Positions 62,934 to 64,000 of a stretch of 64,000 nt of DNA are shown piece after piece. The DNA is from Haliea sp. (lineage in GTDB: Bacteria > Pseudomonadota > Gammaproteobacteria > Pseudomonadales > Halieaceae), in the NCBI GenBank assembly GCA_002692965.1, contig NZNC01000003.1, positions 152,329 through 216,328 on the forward strand. The letters run 5' to 3'. The translations under genes and the position numbers were made by a program. How positions within the stretch are numbered: the first letter of the stretch is position 1; the number at the start of each line of letters is the position of its first letter. The notes below the pieces were generated by a model, which saw nothing but the letters and a program-made list of their open reading frames with translations, searched no databases and was not told the DNA's origin.

Positions 62934-63177
62934 TAGAGTTATTAACAGAACTCCAAGCTGGCGGGTTAACGTAACGACTCAGTTTCGCCCAGGCATAAGC
63001 GGTATCGGCGGGCAATGCGGCTGTAAACATCCCAGTATTACTTTCATGGGGAATCTAATCTAGATGAAGTCCAAAGAGAGAAGGCAATGCTTTATGAGCG
63101 ATTTCGAAGTGCTGCAAGGGTTTTGGAGTCTAGAATTTTCATGGGGCTTTCAGGTGTCGTTCAGTTCAGTGGACTGC
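62934..63177. other. Gene-poor 3' part of the Hachiman cassette
   Basis: The 244 bases between the hamB stop and attC3 hold no recognisable gene or terminator. A 58-codon frame (63064-63240, MKSKERRQCFMSDFEVLQGF...) runs through attC3. It reads the site as CANNRLHGDR and has no clear RBS, so it may be chance or the remnant of a former cassette gene. Confidence 0.4.
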
Positions 63178-63254
63178 GCTAACAATCGGCTGCACGGCGA
63201 CCGGCTTTTCACTACTTCGCAGTTCCAATCCGGCGCGTGAGCCGTGCGTTAGGC
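63178..63254 (+). repeat. attC site 3
   Basis: R'' box GCTAACA (63178-63184) and R' box GTTAGGC (63248-63254, matching GTTRRRY) bound a 77-bp site. CGGCTGCACGG pairs with CGTGAGCCGTG-type sequence across it and TTCACTACTTCGCAGTTCC lies in the centre. Confidence 0.85.
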
Positions 63255-63264
63255 TCTACGAAGT

Positions 63265-63551
63265 ATGAAGAATATTCGAACGCATTACGATAATTTGAAG
63301 GTGGCAAGGAATGCTCCGCCTGAGGTAATTCGTGCCGCCTATAAAACCCTTTCGCAAAAGCATCACCCTGACAGGAATGGGAATTCGGCCGAGTCCCAAC
63401 GGGTGATGAAAATTATCAACGATTCGTATGCTGTTTTATCTGATCCCGTAGCAAGGCGTAAGCATGATGCCTGGATTATAGAGCAGGAATCACCAAAAAC
63501 ATCAGAGGGTAGGTTTCAACGTCCTCAGCGTGAAGTTGAATTTCGGCCTCC
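63265..63551 (+). pseudogene. J-domain cassette gene, interrupted by an IS3-family element
   Basis: About 95 codons remain. A J-domain fills the first about 70 residues (THYDNLKVARNAPPEVIRAA, HPD motif at 34-36 in KHHPDRNG, INDSYAVLSDPVARRKHDAW), followed by a basic linker. At about 63552 the frame enters insertion-sequence DNA and continues to a chance stop at 63723, so the native C-terminal part is lost or lies beyond the IS. J-domain proteins recruit DnaK; the original role of this one is unknown. Confidence 0.75.
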
Positions 63552-64000
63552 TGTATCGGTGATTGTCAACAAAGTTGTCGCGTTCCCTGATCATGCGGCT
63601 TCAGCAACCACCGAGCCACAGTCGCCCAGATCTTTGGGCGGATTCAGCCAAGTGGGGCCTGCCTGGTCCCAGTTTCGGGTGTCTTTGGACCACCGCGCTG
63701 GATTCCTTGCTTTGGCCTCCTGATAAACCCTATGCCGACGCTGCAACAGCTCTCGATCCAAGCCAGCGTGCCGCTGTTCCGGCGTTACGAACTTGATCGC
63801 GCTATGACGATGCTCATGGTTGTACCAGGTGACGAACTCATGCACCCAGCGCCGCGCTTCTTCCAGGCTGCCAAACGGCTTGCGTGGGTAGGCCGGCGAG
63901 GACTTCAGGGTTCGGAACAGGCTTTCGGAGAACGGGTTGTCATCGCTCACCGACGGCCGGCTGAACGAGGGTACCACCCCCAGACGCTGCAGCGTTGCCA
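63552..64000 (-). mobile_element. IS3-family insertion sequence, one end
   Basis: The end near 63552 begins TGTATCGGTGATTGTCAACA, the TG start and look of IS3-family termini. The transposase gene ends 39 bases inside. The element continues past the right edge, so its length and the duplication cannot be judged. Confidence 0.7.
63591..64000 (-). CDS. IS3-family transposase (OrfB), N-terminal part beyond the window
   Basis: The frame is open to the right edge. The visible C-terminal about 136 residues include the end of the DDE integrase core: SDDNPFSESLFRTLKSSPAY with the catalytic Glu, then FVTWYNHEHRHSAIKFVTPE, diagnostic of IS3-family OrfB. The element inserted into a J-domain cassette gene. 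Activity cannot be judged. Confidence 0.88.
   Translation of the reverse strand, partial: ATLQRLGVVPSFSRPSVSDDNPFSESLFRTLKSSPAYPRKPFGSLEEARRWVHEFVTWYNHEHRHSAIKFVTPEQRHAGLDRELLQRRHRVYQEAKARNPARWSKDTRNWDQAGPTWLNPPKDLGDCGSVVAEAA

Larger units (their letters stand above)
58167..63551 (+). mobile_element. Integron-type gene cassette array (no integrase in window)
   Basis: Four consecutive cassettes, all with genes on the + strand and an attC at the 3' end: 58167-58767, 58768-59310, 59311-63248, and 63249 onward (cut by an insertion sequence). AT-richer than the flanking chromosome. The integrase would normally lie to the left, pointing away; only csp and a gene-free stretch are there, so this is a CALIN-like array or the platform has been rearranged. 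Confidence 0.8.

Noticed and set aside
62934..62975. attC immediately after hamB
   Set aside because: There are TTAAC/GTTAAC motifs, but no paired arms. The convincing site is at 63178-63254.
1..64000. CRISPR array, tRNA or rRNA genes
   Set aside because: No regularly spaced direct repeats and no tRNA cloverleaf or rRNA stretch were noticed on either strand. A covariance scan was not possible here.

Overview
The window is a 64 kb piece of a GC-rich chromosome. Its gene content points to an aerobic or microaerobic, probably marine or halotolerant gammaproteobacterium: ygfZ/sdhE neighbours, an Anr-type FNR regulator with a ccoNOQP-GHIS operon, sthA, ectoine genes, a DUF1631 protein, trhO and bolA. 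A halieacean/cellvibrionalean-type heterotroph would fit, but no rRNA or other marker fixes the genus. Coenzyme F420 genes are uncommon in this class. Layout, left to right: (1) 1-5.0 kb holds the end of a sensor kinase, a repeat-containing protein, an AraC regulator, bolA-trhO and a secreted protease. (2) 5.2-11.5 kb is a meta-cleavage lower pathway: SDR, HsaA-like flavin monooxygenase, C-C hydrolase, hydratase, acylating aldehyde dehydrogenase and aldolase. Two inverted copies of a palindromic repeat interrupt it. (3) 11.6-17.4 kb holds sthA, then a MarR (EctR-like) gene divergent from ectA-ectB-ask, with ectC missing. (4) 17.5-28.4 kb is an oxygen-response block: ompW behind two FNR boxes, the cbb3 oxidase structural and assembly genes behind an FNR-type promoter, and the fnr/anr gene itself. 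(5) 28.5-33.2 kb holds a LuxR regulator coupled to a DUF1631-GGDEF-EAL protein. (6) 33.3-36.1 kb holds a PQQ-type lipoprotein dehydrogenase and an SDR. (7) 36.3-42.6 kb is a tight F420 operon (npdG-cofE-cofD-cofC-fbiC-ung). (8) 42.6-52.4 kb holds ygfZ/sdhE/ygfX-like genes, an epimerase-SPW-VKOR fusion, another SDR, and a PepSY-regulator-kinase operon. (9) 52.3-56.6 kb is an uncharacterised TetR-controlled cluster: two paralogous DUF7064/7065-like proteins around an ecdysteroid-kinase-like phosphotransferase. (10) 56.7-57.8 kb holds yqhA and a cold-shock gene whose leader can pair with its own Shine-Dalgarno sequence. At about 58.16 kb the composition changes to AT-rich and an integron-type gene cassette array begins. 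Three attC sites (58697-58773, 59260-59316, 63178-63254) separate four cassettes: two small membrane-protein cassettes, a 3.9 kb cassette carrying a complete two-gene Hachiman anti-phage system (hamA-hamB), and a J-domain gene cut by an IS3-family element that runs off the right edge. No integrase gene is visible. The most noteworthy points are the Hachiman operon packaged as an integron cassette, the ectoine operon without ectC, the F420 operon in this host, the unknown DUF7064/kinase cluster, and the anti-Shine-Dalgarno repeats in the cspA-type leader.
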